From NCBI RefSeq assembly GCF_000956595.1, contig NZ_JYOO01000022.1, positions 29,311-93,310 on the forward strand: a stretch of 64,000 bases of DNA, given 5' to 3'. A program made the position numbers and the translations under genes. A model generated the notes under the pieces. That model was given only the letters and a program-made list of their open reading frames with translations, did not search any database and was not told where the DNA came from. Source of the stretch: Priestia aryabhattai B8W22 (GTDB taxonomy: Bacteria > Bacillota > Bacilli > Bacillales > Bacillaceae_H). Of this stretch, positions 23,710-33,199 are shown piece by piece. Each line of letters begins with the position of its first letter. Position 1 is the stretch's first letter.

Positions 23710-23770
23710 AAAAAAACACCTCTCACACTATCGTGTCTCAAAGAGACACTTTTCATGTGAAAGGTGTTTA
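23709..23770 (-). terminator. Terminator after mnaA that also contains the protease gene RBS
   Basis: Minus-strand outer stem AAACACCT / AGGTGTTT, extended by TTCACA / TGTGAG, encloses a second hairpin GTGTCTC / GAGACAC. Seven T follow directly and the protease ATG comes next. The right arm holds the SD AGAGGTG. Confidence 0.8.
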
Positions 23771-23776
23771 GAAATC

Positions 23777-24928
23777 TTACGAAAGCGGATTAAAAGCTTC
23801 CGGTTTGTTTTCACGGCGGTTGAAATAGTAGCTAATAGCATCACAAATGCGTTTAGAAGCTAAACCGTCTCCGTAAGGATTCGATGCTTGTGACATTTGC
23901 TTATATACGTCTTCATCTATTAACAGCTCTTTTGCTAGCGTATAAATCGTTTCTTCTTCCGTGCCTGCTAGTTTGAGCGTTCCTGCTTCAATTCCTTCCG
24001 GTCGCTCTGTTGTATCGCGAAGTACCAATACAGGTACGCCTAATGAAGGCGCTTCTTCTTGAACACCGCCCGAATCTGTCAAAATAATATGAGCGCGCTC
24101 AGCGAAGTTATGGAAGTCAATTACATCTAACGGTTCAATTAAATGAATGCGCGGGTCATTTCCTAAGATGTCATTTGCTGTTTCTCTAACTACTGGATTC
24201 AAATGAACAGGATACACAACTTGCACATTTTCATGTTCATCCACAATACGTTTAACAGCACGGAACATATTTTTCATTGGTTCGCCTAAATTTTCGCGGC
24301 GATGTGCCGTTAACAAAATAAGACGATCATCTCCCAATTTCGTTAACACTTCATGCTCATATGTCTCTTTTACTGTTGTTTTCAACGCATCGATAGCTGT
24401 GTTACCAGTGACAAAGATTCGCTCTTCTTTTTTGTTTTCCGCTTGCAAATTAGCTGCAGACTTATCTGTTGGAGCAAAGTGCAAATCAGCGAGAACACCT
24501 GTAAGCTGACGGTTCATTTCTTCCGGATATGGAGAATATTTATTCCATGTGCGCAAACCTGCTTCAACATGCCCGACCTGAATTTGATTATAAAAAGCTG
24601 CTAGCCCAGCAATAAACGTCGTAGTTGTATCACCGTGTACAAGTACGATGTCCGGCTTTACTTTTTTCATTACGTCGTCCAAGCCTTCTAATCCTCTAGT
24701 CGTTACGTCCATAAGAGTTTGGCGATCCTTCATAATGTTCAGGTCATAGTCAGGCTGAATGTCAAAGATGCTCAATACTTGGTCTAACATTTCACGGTGC
24801 TGAGCCGTTACTGTAACAATTGCTTGGAACTCTTCTGGTCGCTTTTTAAGCTCTAATACTAGAGGAGCCATTTTAATTGCTTCTGGTCTTGTCCCGAATA
24901 TCGTCATTACTTTAATTGGCTGCTTCAT
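23777..24928 (-). CDS. mnaA: UDP-N-acetylglucosamine 2-epimerase (non-hydrolysing) MnaA
   Basis: 383 aa from the ATG at 24928 (SD GGGTG). Interconverts UDP-GlcNAc and UDP-ManNAc, the precursor for teichoic-acid linkage units and other wall glycans. Motifs: FGTRPEAIKMAPLVLEL at the N-terminus, HGDTTTT, GHVEAGLRT, and LTDSGGVQEEAPSLGVPVLVLRDTTERPEG. These define the WecB/MnaA GT-B fold with the catalytic acidic and His residues in place. It lies 23 nt after upp and is probably cotranscribed with it. Confidence 0.95.
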   Translation of the reverse strand: MKQPIKVMTIFGTRPEAIKMAPLVLELKKRPEEFQAIVTVTAQHREMLDQVLSIFDIQPDYDLNIMKDRQTLMDVTTRGLEGLDDVMKKVKPDIVLVHGDTTTTFIAGLAAFYNQIQVGHVEAGLRTWNKYSPYPEEMNRQLTGVLADLHFAPTDKSAANLQAENKKEERIFVTGNTAIDALKTTVKETYEHEVLTKLGDDRLILLTAHRRENLGEPMKNMFRAVKRIVDEHENVQVVYPVHLNPVVRETANDILGNDPRIHLIEPLDVIDFHNFAERAHIILTDSGGVQEEAPSLGVPVLVLRDTTERPEGIEAGTLKLAGTEEETIYTLAKELLIDEDVYKQMSQASNPYGDGLASKRICDAISYYFNRRENKPEAFNPLS

Positions 24929-24950
24929 GTTCATCACCCAAATCTACAAA

Positions 24951-25592
<642 letters not shown>

Positions 25593-25619
25593 TTATATAT
25601 AAAGATGTACACATTAAAA

Positions 25620-25643
25620 TACCATTCAACGAATTGAATGGTA
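25620..25643 (-). promoter_or_regulatory. Hairpin in the upp leader (possible attenuator)
   Basis: On the minus strand TACCATTCAA, loop TTCG, TTGAATGGTA, then TTTTAATG, about 40 nt before upp. The UUCG loop makes it unusually stable. Confidence 0.5.
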
Positions 25644-25693
25644 CGTACTAGTAAAAACATATCTCTTGCTAATTAAATTTATACATTGCATTC

Positions 25694-25722
25694 ATTTTAC
25701 AGAAAAAAGTTTTTGAGTTCAA
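25694..25722 (-). promoter_or_regulatory. SigA promoter of upp
   Basis: TTGAAC (25722-25717), 17 bp, TAAAAT (25699-25694) on the minus strand. Confidence 0.55.
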
Positions 25723-25762
25723 GCATTATTCAAAAAATGATTGAATTGCTACCACTTTCTCC

Positions 25763-25792
25763 ATAAAAAAAACAGGCACAAAGGCCTGTCTC
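25763..25792 (-). terminator. Terminator after glyA
   Basis: Stem ACAGGC / GCCTGT with a 6-nt loop and an eight-T tail, 3 nt after the glyA stop. Confidence 0.9.
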
Positions 25793-25794
25793 TC

Positions 25795-27039
25795 TTAAAG
25801 TGATTTATACATTTCAAACTTGCTTGTTAAAGCTTCAACGCGTGTTTTAGCTTCAGCTAGTTTTTCTTCATCTTCAATATTTTTAAGCGTTAATCCAATG
25901 ATAGAAGCAATTTCATCCATCTCTTCTAAGCCAAATCCGCGAGTTGTAACCGCAGCTGTACCAATACGGATACCGCTTGTTACAAATGGGCTTTGCTCAT
26001 CATAAGGAATTGTATTTTTGTTTGTTGTAATACCTACATCATCAAGCGCTTTTTCAGCTACTTTACCTGTCAAATTCATTGAGCTTACGTCGATTAACAC
26101 AAGGTGATTGTCTGTTCCTTCAGATACAAGAGCAAATCCTTCTTTCTTTAATCCTTCTGCTAAACGATTAGCATTGTCGATGATATTTTGAGCATAGTGC
26201 TTAAACTCATCTTGTAATGCTTCACCAAATGCTACTGCTTTTGCAGCGATAACGTGCATCAATGGACCACCTTGAATACCAGGGAAGATTGACTTATCAA
26301 TCTTTTTCGCAAATTCTTCTTTACATAAAATCATACCGCCGCGTGGTCCGCGTAGTGTTTTATGTGTTGTAGTTGTAACGAAATGAGCATGTGGCACAGG
26401 ATTTTGATGAAGCCCTGCAGCTACTAGACCAGCAATGTGAGCCATGTCTACCATTAAATAAGCGCCTACTTCATCAGCGATTTCACGGAAACGCTTGAAG
26501 TCAATTGCGCGTGGATATGCGCTTGCACCAGCCACAATTAATTTTGGTTTGTGCGTACGAGCTTTTTCTAATACGTCGTCGTAATTAATACGATGTGTTT
26601 CACGATCTACACCATATTCGATGAAATTGTACTGAACACCACTAAAGTTAACAGGACTTCCGTGCGTTAAGTGACCGCCGTGCGATAAATTCATACCTAG
26701 TACTGTGTCTCCAGCTTCTAAAACAGTGAAGTATACAGCCATGTTTGCTTGTGCACCTGAGTGAGGTTGAACGTTCACATGCTCTGCTCCGAAAATTTCT
26801 TTTGCACGATCACGAGCTAAGTCTTCTACTACGTCCACGTGTTCACAACCGCCGTAGTAACGTTTAGCTGGATAGCCTTCAGCATATTTATTTGTTAAAA
26901 CTGAACCTTGTGCTTCCATTACCGCTGTTGTTACAAAGTTTTCTGAAGCAATTAGCTCAATCTTAGTACGTTGTCTTTGTAATTCATCCTTGATCGCATT
27001 ATAAACTGCTGGATCTTGTTGCATTAGTTGTTTCTCCAT
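25795..27039 (-). CDS. glyA: Serine hydroxymethyltransferase
   Basis: 414 aa PLP enzyme converting serine and tetrahydrofolate to glycine and methylene-THF. The PLP lysine is K227 in [25 protein letters not shown] and DMAHIAGL, which bind the cofactor, are intact. The ATG at 27039 is chosen (SD AGGAGAGG, 6 nt upstream). A PurBox-like sequence lies in the leader at 27068-27080; glyA belongs to the PurR regulon in B. subtilis. Confidence 0.97.
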   Translation of the reverse strand: MEKQLMQQDPAVYNAIKDELQRQRTKIELIASENFVTTAVMEAQGSVLTNKYAEGYPAKRYYGGCEHVDVVEDLARDRAKEIFGAEHVNVQPHSGAQANMAVYFTVLEAGDTVLGMNLSHGGHLTHGSPVNFSGVQYNFIEYGVDRETHRINYDDVLEKARTHKPKLIVAGASAYPRAIDFKRFREIADEVGAYLMVDMAHIAGLVAAGLHQNPVPHAHFVTTTTHKTLRGPRGGMILCKEEFAKKIDKSIFPGIQGGPLMHVIAAKAVAFGEALQDEFKHYAQNIIDNANRLAEGLKKEGFALVSEGTDNHLVLIDVSSMNLTGKVAEKALDDVGITTNKNTIPYDEQSPFVTSGIRIGTAAVTTRGFGLEEMDEIASIIGLTLKNIEDEEKLAEAKTRVEALTSKFEMYKSL

Positions 27040-27067
27040 CAAAATCCTCTCCTCATTTCGTATTCGC

Positions 27068-27080
27068 AATGTTCGTTATT
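27068..27080 (-). promoter_or_regulatory. PurBox-like site upstream of glyA
   Basis: On the minus strand AATAACGAACATT, one mismatch from the PurR box AWWWCCGAACWWT. A second, inverted box at the usual spacing is not clear, so this is tentative. Confidence 0.35.
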
Positions 27081-27156
27081 TGTTAATTCAACTACATTGT
27101 AACATGATTTATTTAGAATAAAAAAGAAAAAATGTGTATTATTTTAATATATTTAA

Positions 27157-27708
27157 TTACGAAAGTTCGTAAAACGCTCTCATTCCACCAATTAGTTTCG
27201 GACGCGTCTTTGCTAAAGTAACATGAGCGTGTCCAACTGCGTTCAACGTACAACGAACGGGTACTGCGACATGCTTTAAATGCATACCAATGAATGTATC
27301 TCCCATATCAATCCCAGCATCAGCTTTAATAAACTCTACTAAAACAGGATCTTTAAGCTTGCCATAGGCCTGTGTAGCCATCGCTCCACCTGCTTTATGA
27401 ATAGGAACAACACTAACGATTTCTAACCGCTCTTTACGAGCTAATTCTCTTTCTACTACCAGTGCTCGATTAAGATGTTCACAGCATTGAAATGCTAAGT
27501 GGACACCCGTTTCCTTTCGAAAATCTGCTAGTGTATCAAAGATCATTTCTGCGACTTCCATTGCGCCGGCGGTTCCTATTTTTTCACCAATTACCTCGCT
27601 TGTACTGCATCCAATGACAAGTGTATGTTCTGAAGATAACTGCACTTGTGCTGAAAAATCAGATAAAACTGTTTCCAACTGCTCTTTCCATTTCGTAAGT
27701 TCAGACAC
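27157..27708 (-). CDS. ywlG: DUF436/UPF0340 family protein YwlG
   Basis: 183 aa from the GTG at 27708, 6 nt after AAAGGAAG; the ATG at 27729 lies before that SD. Conserved blocks are [34 protein letters not shown] and [23 protein letters not shown]. There is no membrane segment. Biochemical function is unknown. Position next to rpiB and ywlE is as in B. subtilis. The CC pair (in FQCCEH) might bind metal or a substrate, but that is only a guess. Confidence 0.9.
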   Translation of the reverse strand: MSELTKWKEQLETVLSDFSAQVQLSSEHTLVIGCSTSEVIGEKIGTAGAMEVAEMIFDTLADFRKETGVHLAFQCCEHLNRALVVERELARKERLEIVSVVPIHKAGGAMATQAYGKLKDPVLVEFIKADAGIDMGDTFIGMHLKHVAVPVRCTLNAVGHAHVTLAKTRPKLIGGMRAFYELS

Positions 27709-27743
27709 GTTTTTCTTCCTTTCTTTCATTGAATACGTTCACA

Positions 27744-28205
27744 TTATACCGTTACTGTTGCATCGTTTTGCTGCTCATACTGTTTAATTTTATTGACGCG
27801 ATTTTCATGTCGTCCGCCTTCAAATTCTGTCATTAACCAAATTTTCGCAATTTCACGTGCAAGTCCCGGCCCAATGACGCGTTCGCCCATTGCTAAAATG
27901 TTGCTATCATTGTGTTCTCTTGTGGCTTTTGCACTGAACGTATCATGCACGAGAGCGCAGCGAATTCCCTTTACTTTATTAGCTGCTATGCTCATACCGA
28001 TGCCTGTTCCACAAATAAGAATGCCACGACTTACTTCTTGGCTCGCCACTTTTTGAGCAACAGGAAGTGCATAATCCGGATAGTCTACAGACGCTGAGCA
28101 TTCACACCCTAAATCCACATATTCAATATTTAATTCTTTCATTAAAGAGATAATTTCCTGTCGTAAATTTATACCACCGTGGTCAGATGCAATAGCTACT
28201 TTCAT
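27744..28205 (-). CDS. rpiB: Ribose-5-phosphate isomerase B (RpiB/LacAB family)
   Basis: 153 aa from the ATG at 28205 (GAGGAGG, 8 nt upstream). RpiB/LacAB fold: ASDHGGINLRQEI at the N-terminus and GILICGTGIGMSIAANKVKGIR with catalytic C65. It interconverts ribose-5-phosphate and ribulose-5-phosphate. The cluster position corresponds to B. subtilis ywlF. The extra upstream frame to 28256 lacks homology. Confidence 0.93.
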   Translation of the reverse strand: MKVAIASDHGGINLRQEIISLMKELNIEYVDLGCECSASVDYPDYALPVAQKVASQEVSRGILICGTGIGMSIAANKVKGIRCALVHDTFSAKATREHNDSNILAMGERVIGPGLAREIAKIWLMTEFEGGRHENRVNKIKQYEQQNDATVTV

Positions 28206-28285
28206 CTTTGTTTCCTCCTCATACATACCTTCGTCTTCTATTAAATTTTTGTTCATTTTAAGTCTGCAAAAATTTATGGGACCTT

Positions 28286-28714
28286 TTATAATTTGTCGAC
28301 TATTTTGTTAATCATACGCTCTAACTCTTCTAAAGTCTGTTCGTAAGTCTGTAATGATCCGCCAAAGGGATCAGATACTCCACCTTGTTCGTCGGCAAAT
28401 TCTTTTAGCGTAAATAATTTATCACTTACGTATGGAGCCTGGTTCAAAATCAGCATTTTATGCTGCTCCGTCATCGTAAAAATATAAGTAGCCCACATCA
28501 ATTGTTCTTCCGTTAATGCTGCCGAAGCATGAGAACAAGCTATGCCTTTCTGTTGAAGGGCAACTTGTGCATGGACAGAAGCTTCACTTCCATTTGAAGC
28601 AAATACTCCTGCAGACTTCACGTTTATTCCATCTATTTTTTTAGCTTTCAGCAACGCTTCTGCCATAGGGCTGCGGCACGTGTTTCCTGTACATACAAAT
28701 AAGATGTTTTTCAA
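28286..28714 (-). CDS. ywlE: Protein-arginine phosphatase YwlE
   Basis: 142 aa low-molecular-weight phosphatase fold. The P-loop CTGNTCR has nucleophile C8, T12 (the residue that gives arginine-phosphate specificity in YwlE) and R14. The general acid is D115 in SDPFGG. It reverses McsB arginine phosphorylation, which marks proteins for ClpCP. The start is a TTG (28714) 7 nt after GGAGG; an ATG nearby is out of frame. Confidence 0.93.
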   Translation of the reverse strand: MKNILFVCTGNTCRSPMAEALLKAKKIDGINVKSAGVFASNGSEASVHAQVALQQKGIACSHASAALTEEQLMWATYIFTMTEQHKMLILNQAPYVSDKLFTLKEFADEQGGVSDPFGGSLQTYEQTLEELERMINKIVDKL

Positions 28715-28891
28715 GATACATCCTCCCTTGCTTTCACTATGTGCGACTATGTTGATATTCCACCCTATTGTATCTCTATTGCTTGCATAAATCCAGTTAG
28801 CTTTTTTGGGTATTTTTTATCCATATTCTCTTTATTTATCTCGAAAAAACACCTTCACTTTCCTTCTTTTATCACTGTAATCTAAAAGAAG

Positions 28892-28920
28892 CAAAAAAAG
28901 ACCATAACCTGCATGGTCAT
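28892..28920 (-). terminator. Terminator after mntP
   Basis: Stem GACCAT / ATGGTC, 7-nt loop, seven T on the minus strand. Confidence 0.85.
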
Positions 28921-28942
28921 GATCCTTTACCTATTTATATAG

Positions 28943-29503
28943 TTAAAAAGGTAATAACAATTTGATTCCAAAAGCTAATAAAATGCTCCCTCCCAGTGCC
29001 TCACTATATGAACCAAGCCAGCCTTGTACTCTTCTGCCTAGCAGCAGTCCTAACCAAGTTAATAGCATACTCACTACGCCAAAAACAATAATGGTCAAAA
29101 ACGTTCTTGCTCCAAAAATACCTAAGCTAAGTCCAACAGAAAAACTATCTAGACTCACGCTGAGCGCAAAAAATAACAGTCCAAAGCCAACTGGTTTAAT
29201 AAACGGCGTATCGTCATGCTTAAAGGAGGAATAAATCATCTGTGCCCCAAGAATCAGCAATAAAATTCCACCGCCATAGGTAGCAAACATCCCAAGTTTA
29301 TCAGACAAAAGTCGTCCAATAAACATGCCTAACAGCGGCATCCAAATATGAAATATACCGATAACAACACCAATGTAGAAAATTTGGCGAAAGCGTAAAC
29401 GAATTAATCCCATTCCCAAACCAACTGAGAAAGCATCCATTCCTAAGGCAAACGCCATAATGACTAACGTAATCATTTCACTAATTAACTGAGATACATT
29501 CAT
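28943..29503 (-). CDS. mntP: Manganese efflux pump MntP
   Basis: 186 aa, six membrane helices in two inverted repeats. Each repeat carries an acidic intramembrane motif: [11 protein letters not shown] in helix 1 and [11 protein letters not shown] in helix 4, the hallmark of MntP. It corresponds to B. subtilis ywlD between ywlE and ywlC. The 67-bp upstream gap is too short for a yybP-ykoY Mn riboswitch and none is seen. SD GAGGAGGG. Confidence 0.92.
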   Translation of the reverse strand: MNVSQLISEMITLVIMAFALGMDAFSVGLGMGLIRLRFRQIFYIGVVIGIFHIWMPLLGMFIGRLLSDKLGMFATYGGGILLLILGAQMIYSSFKHDDTPFIKPVGFGLLFFALSVSLDSFSVGLSLGIFGARTFLTIIVFGVVSMLLTWLGLLLGRRVQGWLGSYSEALGGSILLAFGIKLLLPF

Positions 29504-29570
29504 CTTTACCCTCCTCGGACGTGCTCCTATTTCAAAATATGCACATTCGAAAAGGTTTAGAAGATGAATT

Positions 29571-30611
29571 TTATTGCTTAATCACGTGATGCCCTGCAGC
29601 TTTCATTAATCGATTCATAACGGCATGACCGACTCCTTCTTCAGAAAAACTTTCACTAACGATAATATCTACATCGCACTCATTAAATGAACGAAGAGAC
29701 TCATATAAGTGGGTAGCAACCGTCTCTAAATTCGAGCGAGATCCACATGTAATGACGGCATCCGCTTTATACACATTTTCATGTTCAGATGTCGTTAATA
29801 CCCCTACTCGCTTACCCTGATCTTTATAGTGATCAATAATAGATTGAAAAAAATCTGAACTGCCGTCAACAATGACAAGCGGTGCATCAGGTGCGTAATG
29901 CGTATATTTCATACCTGGAGATTTTGGCGCTTCTTTATCACTTATTAACGCTCGATCTACTTTTACGGGACCAATTACATTTTCCAACTCTTTCTGAGTA
30001 ATGCCGCCTGGACGTAAAATAATAGGAATCTCTTCAGTACAATCAAGGACAGTTGACTCTACTCCTACCCCTGTCGCTCCTCCGTCTAAAACTCCGCTAA
30101 TACGCCCTTCTAAATCATTCATCACATGGCGAGCTAAAGTGGGGCTTGGCTTGCCGGAGAGGTTTGCACTAGGAGCTGCGATAGGCAAAGCAACTTTTTT
30201 CAATAATGCAAGAGCTACCGGATGTGATGGCATTCTCACTGCAATGCTGTTTAAACCAGCCGTAACCTTATCTGAAACTTGATCTTTTTTAGGTAATATC
30301 ACTGTAAGAGGACCTGGCCAAAAAGCATCAATCACTTTCTCTGCTTTTGAAGGAATTGACTCTACAAATGTATGCAGCTGCTCTTTATCGCCAATATGAA
30401 CAATAAGAGGATTATCACTAGGACGTCCTTTCGCTGCAAAAATTTTATCCACAGCTTTATCCGATGTTGCATCTCCTCCTAATCCATACACCGTCTCTGT
30501 AGGAAAAGCAACTACTTCGTGATTGCGCAGCAAATCTGCTGCTTCTTCTATCTGTGGATAGATATCTTTTTCATTCGTAAAATTATCCACAACCCATAAC
30601 TTAGTTTCCAT
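29571..30611 (-). CDS. ywlC: L-threonylcarbamoyladenylate synthase (Sua5 type)
   Basis: 346 aa from the ATG at 30611. The N-terminal YrdC domain (about 15-210) has [26 protein letters not shown] and [11 protein letters not shown]. The C-terminal Sua5 domain (about 240-346) follows a linker around [15 protein letters not shown]. It makes threonylcarbamoyl-AMP for the t6A37 modification of tRNAs that read ANN codons, an essential step in most bacteria. Directly upstream is the DnaA-box cluster 30720-30796. Confidence 0.95.
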   Translation of the reverse strand: METKLWVVDNFTNEKDIYPQIEEAADLLRNHEVVAFPTETVYGLGGDATSDKAVDKIFAAKGRPSDNPLIVHIGDKEQLHTFVESIPSKAEKVIDAFWPGPLTVILPKKDQVSDKVTAGLNSIAVRMPSHPVALALLKKVALPIAAPSANLSGKPSPTLARHVMNDLEGRISGVLDGGATGVGVESTVLDCTEEIPIILRPGGITQKELENVIGPVKVDRALISDKEAPKSPGMKYTHYAPDAPLVIVDGSSDFFQSIIDHYKDQGKRVGVLTTSEHENVYKADAVITCGSRSNLETVATHLYESLRSFNECDVDIIVSESFSEEGVGHAVMNRLMKAAGHHVIKQ

Positions 30612-30719
30612 CTTCCTCAACTCCTTTTTCTTTCTATATCTAGGTTTTTTTTACTTTAAAAGTACAATATGTATTAAAAACAGTAAAATACATGCATTCA
30701 TTATATCAGCAAACAAGCT

Positions 30720-30796
30720 TTATCCACAAAATGTGGATAAAGCTTAGGTTTTTGTGAATAACATTGTGGATACCCCATTAAAATGATTTATCCACA
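30720..30796. promoter_or_regulatory. DnaA-box cluster between ywlB and ywlC
   Basis: Five DnaA boxes in 77 bp: TTATCCACA at 30720-30728 (+), its complement at 30732-30740 (-), TTATTCACA at 30753-30761 (-), GTATCCACA at 30765-30773 (-, one mismatch) and TTATCCACA at 30788-30796 (+). Four fit TTATNCACA exactly. From memory, B. subtilis also has a strong chromosomal DnaA-binding cluster at ywlC that titrates DnaA and restrains initiation at oriC. Confidence 0.9.
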
Positions 30797-30803
30797 TTTT
30801 CTT

Positions 30804-31250
30804 TTAACTAGCTGCATAAAACATCACGTAGACATCCTTAGGATTTGGTAACTGTTTTAAATAAGAATGTTCTTTTAACAAATCAGGTAGAGCACTATAA
30901 GATGTTTGCTGAAAATTCATCATTTGAAAAAAATGCAGAGAGGATGCCTTATTTGTTAGTAAATATAGTTGCTTCACACCATGCTTTTGAGCCAGCTGAA
31001 CGATACTTTTAAATAGCAGCAGAATATCAGATTGCATCAAAGAAGGTGACACGACAAGGGAGCGAAGAATTCCATCCATACCTTCTTTTTCAAACCCAAC
31101 TGTTGCTAACAGCTCGCCTTCTTCACTTTCCATGATGACAAATTGATGAATATGCTCTTCTACACCTGCTGTGCTAATGCCCGCTTTTTGTAAAAACTTC
31201 TGAATTCGAATATAATCATTTTCACTGGCAATTTTTAATTGTTCTCTCAT
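30804..31250 (-). CDS. ywlB: GNAT-type acetyltransferase-like protein YwlB
   Basis: 148 aa from the ATG at 31250 (SD GAGGTG). The pattern fits a GNAT fold: N-terminal helices, strand VIMESEEGELLATVGFEKEG, strand ILRSLVVSPS (acetyl-CoA site), and VKQLYLLTNKASSLHFFQMMNFQQ, the typical strand-helix where the side chain enters a hydrophobic pocket. The Q/RxxGxG pyrophosphate loop is poor (SPSLMQSD), so activity is uncertain. The substrate is unknown. The locus matches B. subtilis ywlB. Confidence 0.75.
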   Translation of the reverse strand: MREQLKIASENDYIRIQKFLQKAGISTAGVEEHIHQFVIMESEEGELLATVGFEKEGMDGILRSLVVSPSLMQSDILLLFKSIVQLAQKHGVKQLYLLTNKASSLHFFQMMNFQQTSYSALPDLLKEHSYLKQLPNPKDVYVMFYAAS

Positions 31251-31335
31251 TTTAATCACCTCAACTTGTTTTCTAGTAACAAATCTATGAGATGGTTAAA
31301 AAAAGTAGAACTGAATTTTATTTTTAATGATTCTA

Positions 31336-32226
31336 TTAATTAAATACTGAAGATACCCATTCTACTACAAAAAACTTAACTTCTACAGAATCTTCTTTTG
31401 ATTTAGAACCAGCTTTTTTCTTAGATGAAACAGACTTTTCAGCTTCCTTACTTTCCTTTTTTTCAGCCTTAGCGCTTGTTTCTTCTTTTATTGTGTCGCT
31501 TGTATCTTTTGCAGCTGCTTCTTTAGAAGATGCTGTTGGTTGAGAAGGTTCCTCAGCTTTCTGCTCAATAGAATCCGATGTAATAGTTGCAGATTGAATT
31601 TCTGTTTTCACGGCGGGTTCTTTACTTTCAGCCGATGCATCATCTGTTTTGTCTGCGGATTTTGATTCAGAAGCTGCTGGTTTTTCTTTTTCTGCCTTTG
31701 GTTCTTCAGATGGCTCTGGCGCTTTTACCGCTTCACCGTTTGAAAAATCTAAGAAGCATAAAGGAGGAAATAGTACACACCACCAGTTTGCTCCTTCTCC
31801 TTTGCCAAGAGTAATAAGTACGGCTTCATACTCACCTGCTGGATATAAAAACTGACCGTATAACTTAGTAGGAAACTCTACTTTTCCGAATTTAACGTGA
31901 ACAGATTCACTTACGCCTTCTTCTTTTAGCACTTCTTTCGCAATTGTCTCAAGCGTCGGCAAATTTTCTTTAATGGTTTTTCGAGCTACAGTTACAGATG
32001 TTAAATCTTTTACCCATTCTGTAATTTGTTCGTTCACACGATCACGAATCAGACGTTTTACGTACTGATCTTTTTCACCGTCGCTGTTCGCTAAAATACG
32101 CAGTCGAATTGCCTCGTCTGGAATAACTGCAGGCTGATCTGCCTGCACTTGGTTATGTGTATATATAAGTTGAGCATTTGCTCCAATAATTAATAAAATA
32201 AAATAAATGATAGCATATTTCTTCAT
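31336..32226 (-). CDS. spoIIR: Stage II sporulation protein R (SpoIIR) with enlarged linker
   Basis: 296 aa from the ATG at 32226 (a GTG at 32235 is possible). N-terminal signal or anchor helix (about 4-20), conserved core DEAIRLRILANSDGEKDQ through WWCVLFPPLCFLDFSNGEAV, then a very long Glu/Lys/Ser/Ala/Thr linker (about 168-280), and the conserved terminal VEVKFFVVEWVSSVF. SpoIIR is secreted by the forespore and triggers SpoIIGA to process pro-SigE. B. subtilis SpoIIR, as I recall, has about 224 residues; the difference is almost all in this linker. Base composition of the linker is repetitive but in frame. Confidence 0.94.
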   Translation of the reverse strand: MKKYAIIYFILLIIGANAQLIYTHNQVQADQPAVIPDEAIRLRILANSDGEKDQYVKRLIRDRVNEQITEWVKDLTSVTVARKTIKENLPTLETIAKEVLKEEGVSESVHVKFGKVEFPTKLYGQFLYPAGEYEAVLITLGKGEGANWWCVLFPPLCFLDFSNGEAVKAPEPSEEPKAEKEKPAASESKSADKTDDASAESKEPAVKTEIQSATITSDSIEQKAEEPSQPTASSKEAAAKDTSDTIKEETSAKAEKKESKEAEKSVSSKKKAGSKSKEDSVEVKFFVVEWVSSVFN

Positions 32227-32347
32227 TTCGGCCACCGCCCTTTCATAGGAACAGTATGGCCGAAAGCAAGATATCTTAAACTAGTAATTTAGTAAAAAAA
32301 TACATCATTTTCAAAAATCAAAGGGAAAATCATTCCCTCTGATTTTT

Positions 32348-33199
32348 TTAGTTCTCACGAAGTTGTGCAAAAACCATTCGATCTTTTCCGTTAATATCAT
32401 ATACACATTCTACAAAAGCCCTCGGAAACGTTTTCTGCAGCATCTTAGCTACATCTTTTGTCTGTCCAGCCCCGACTTCAAATCCAATAATACTATTTGA
32501 CTTCGTCACATATGGCAACTCTTCCATGAAACGTCGATAAAAATCCAGGCCATCTTTTCCACCAAAAAGAGCTCGGTTTGGCTCATGATCTTTTACCACT
32601 GTGGATAATTCATCATCTGCTGGAATATAAGGCGGATTAGACACAATTACATCAAATTTCTGATTCGATGATAGAAATGGTTGTAATAGATCTCCCTGTA
32701 TAAACGTGACAGCAGCGTCCAGGTTTTGGGCATTTTGCTTGGCTACATTTAGAGATTCTATAGCTATATCTGTTGCTGTAACATTGACGCTGTCAAGCTC
32801 CAACGCTAAAGTGATAGCAATTGCTCCACTTCCCGTTCCGATATCGACAAGCTCAATAGGCTGGTGTTGAAATTCTTTTTTTATTCGAGAAATCATTCCG
32901 TATACGAGCTCTTCTGTTTCGGGTCTTGGAATTAATACATGTTCGTTTACAATAAATGAACGTCCGTAAAATTCTTCCGTCCCGATGAGATATTGTACAG
33001 GCACCCCTGCTTTATGAGCATGAACATCTTGTTCAAATCTTTTTAGCGTTTCTTCTTCTATTTCTTCCTGCAGAGCACCTAGCAAATGAGTTCTCGTCAT
33101 CTGTAAGTGATGGCGAAGCAAGAGTTCTCCCGCGTTTTCATCTCGCTTTGCCTCTTTCAAAAAAGAAGAAGCCCACTTAAGGGCTTCAAATACTTTCAT
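32348..33199 (-). CDS. prmC: Release factor glutamine methyltransferase PrmC
   Basis: 283 aa. N-terminal helical domain (about 1-85) that grips RF1/RF2, then a Rossmann methyltransferase with [17 protein letters not shown] (SAM motif I) and the catalytic NPPYIP. It methylates the Gln of the GGQ motif in RF1 and RF2. Its ATG overlaps the prfA TAA stop by one base (TAATG), so translation is coupled to the C-terminal prfA frame. Confidence 0.96.
   Translation of the reverse strand: MKVFEALKWASSFLKEAKRDENAGELLLRHHLQMTRTHLLGALQEEIEEETLKRFEQDVHAHKAGVPVQYLIGTEEFYGRSFIVNEHVLIPRPETEELVYGMISRIKKEFQHQPIELVDIGTGSGAIAITLALELDSVNVTATDIAIESLNVAKQNAQNLDAAVTFIQGDLLQPFLSSNQKFDVIVSNPPYIPADDELSTVVKDHEPNRALFGGKDGLDFYRRFMEELPYVTKSNSIIGFEVGAGQTKDVAKMLQKTFPRAFVECVYDINGKDRMVFAQLREN

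Noticed and set aside
29504..29570. yybP-ykoY manganese riboswitch before mntP
   Set aside because: The gap is only 67 bp and shows none of the expected stems.
31262..31335. SigB or SigF promoters for sporulation genes near spoIIR and pbpG
   Set aside because: No box pair at proper spacing could be found; matches were no better than chance.
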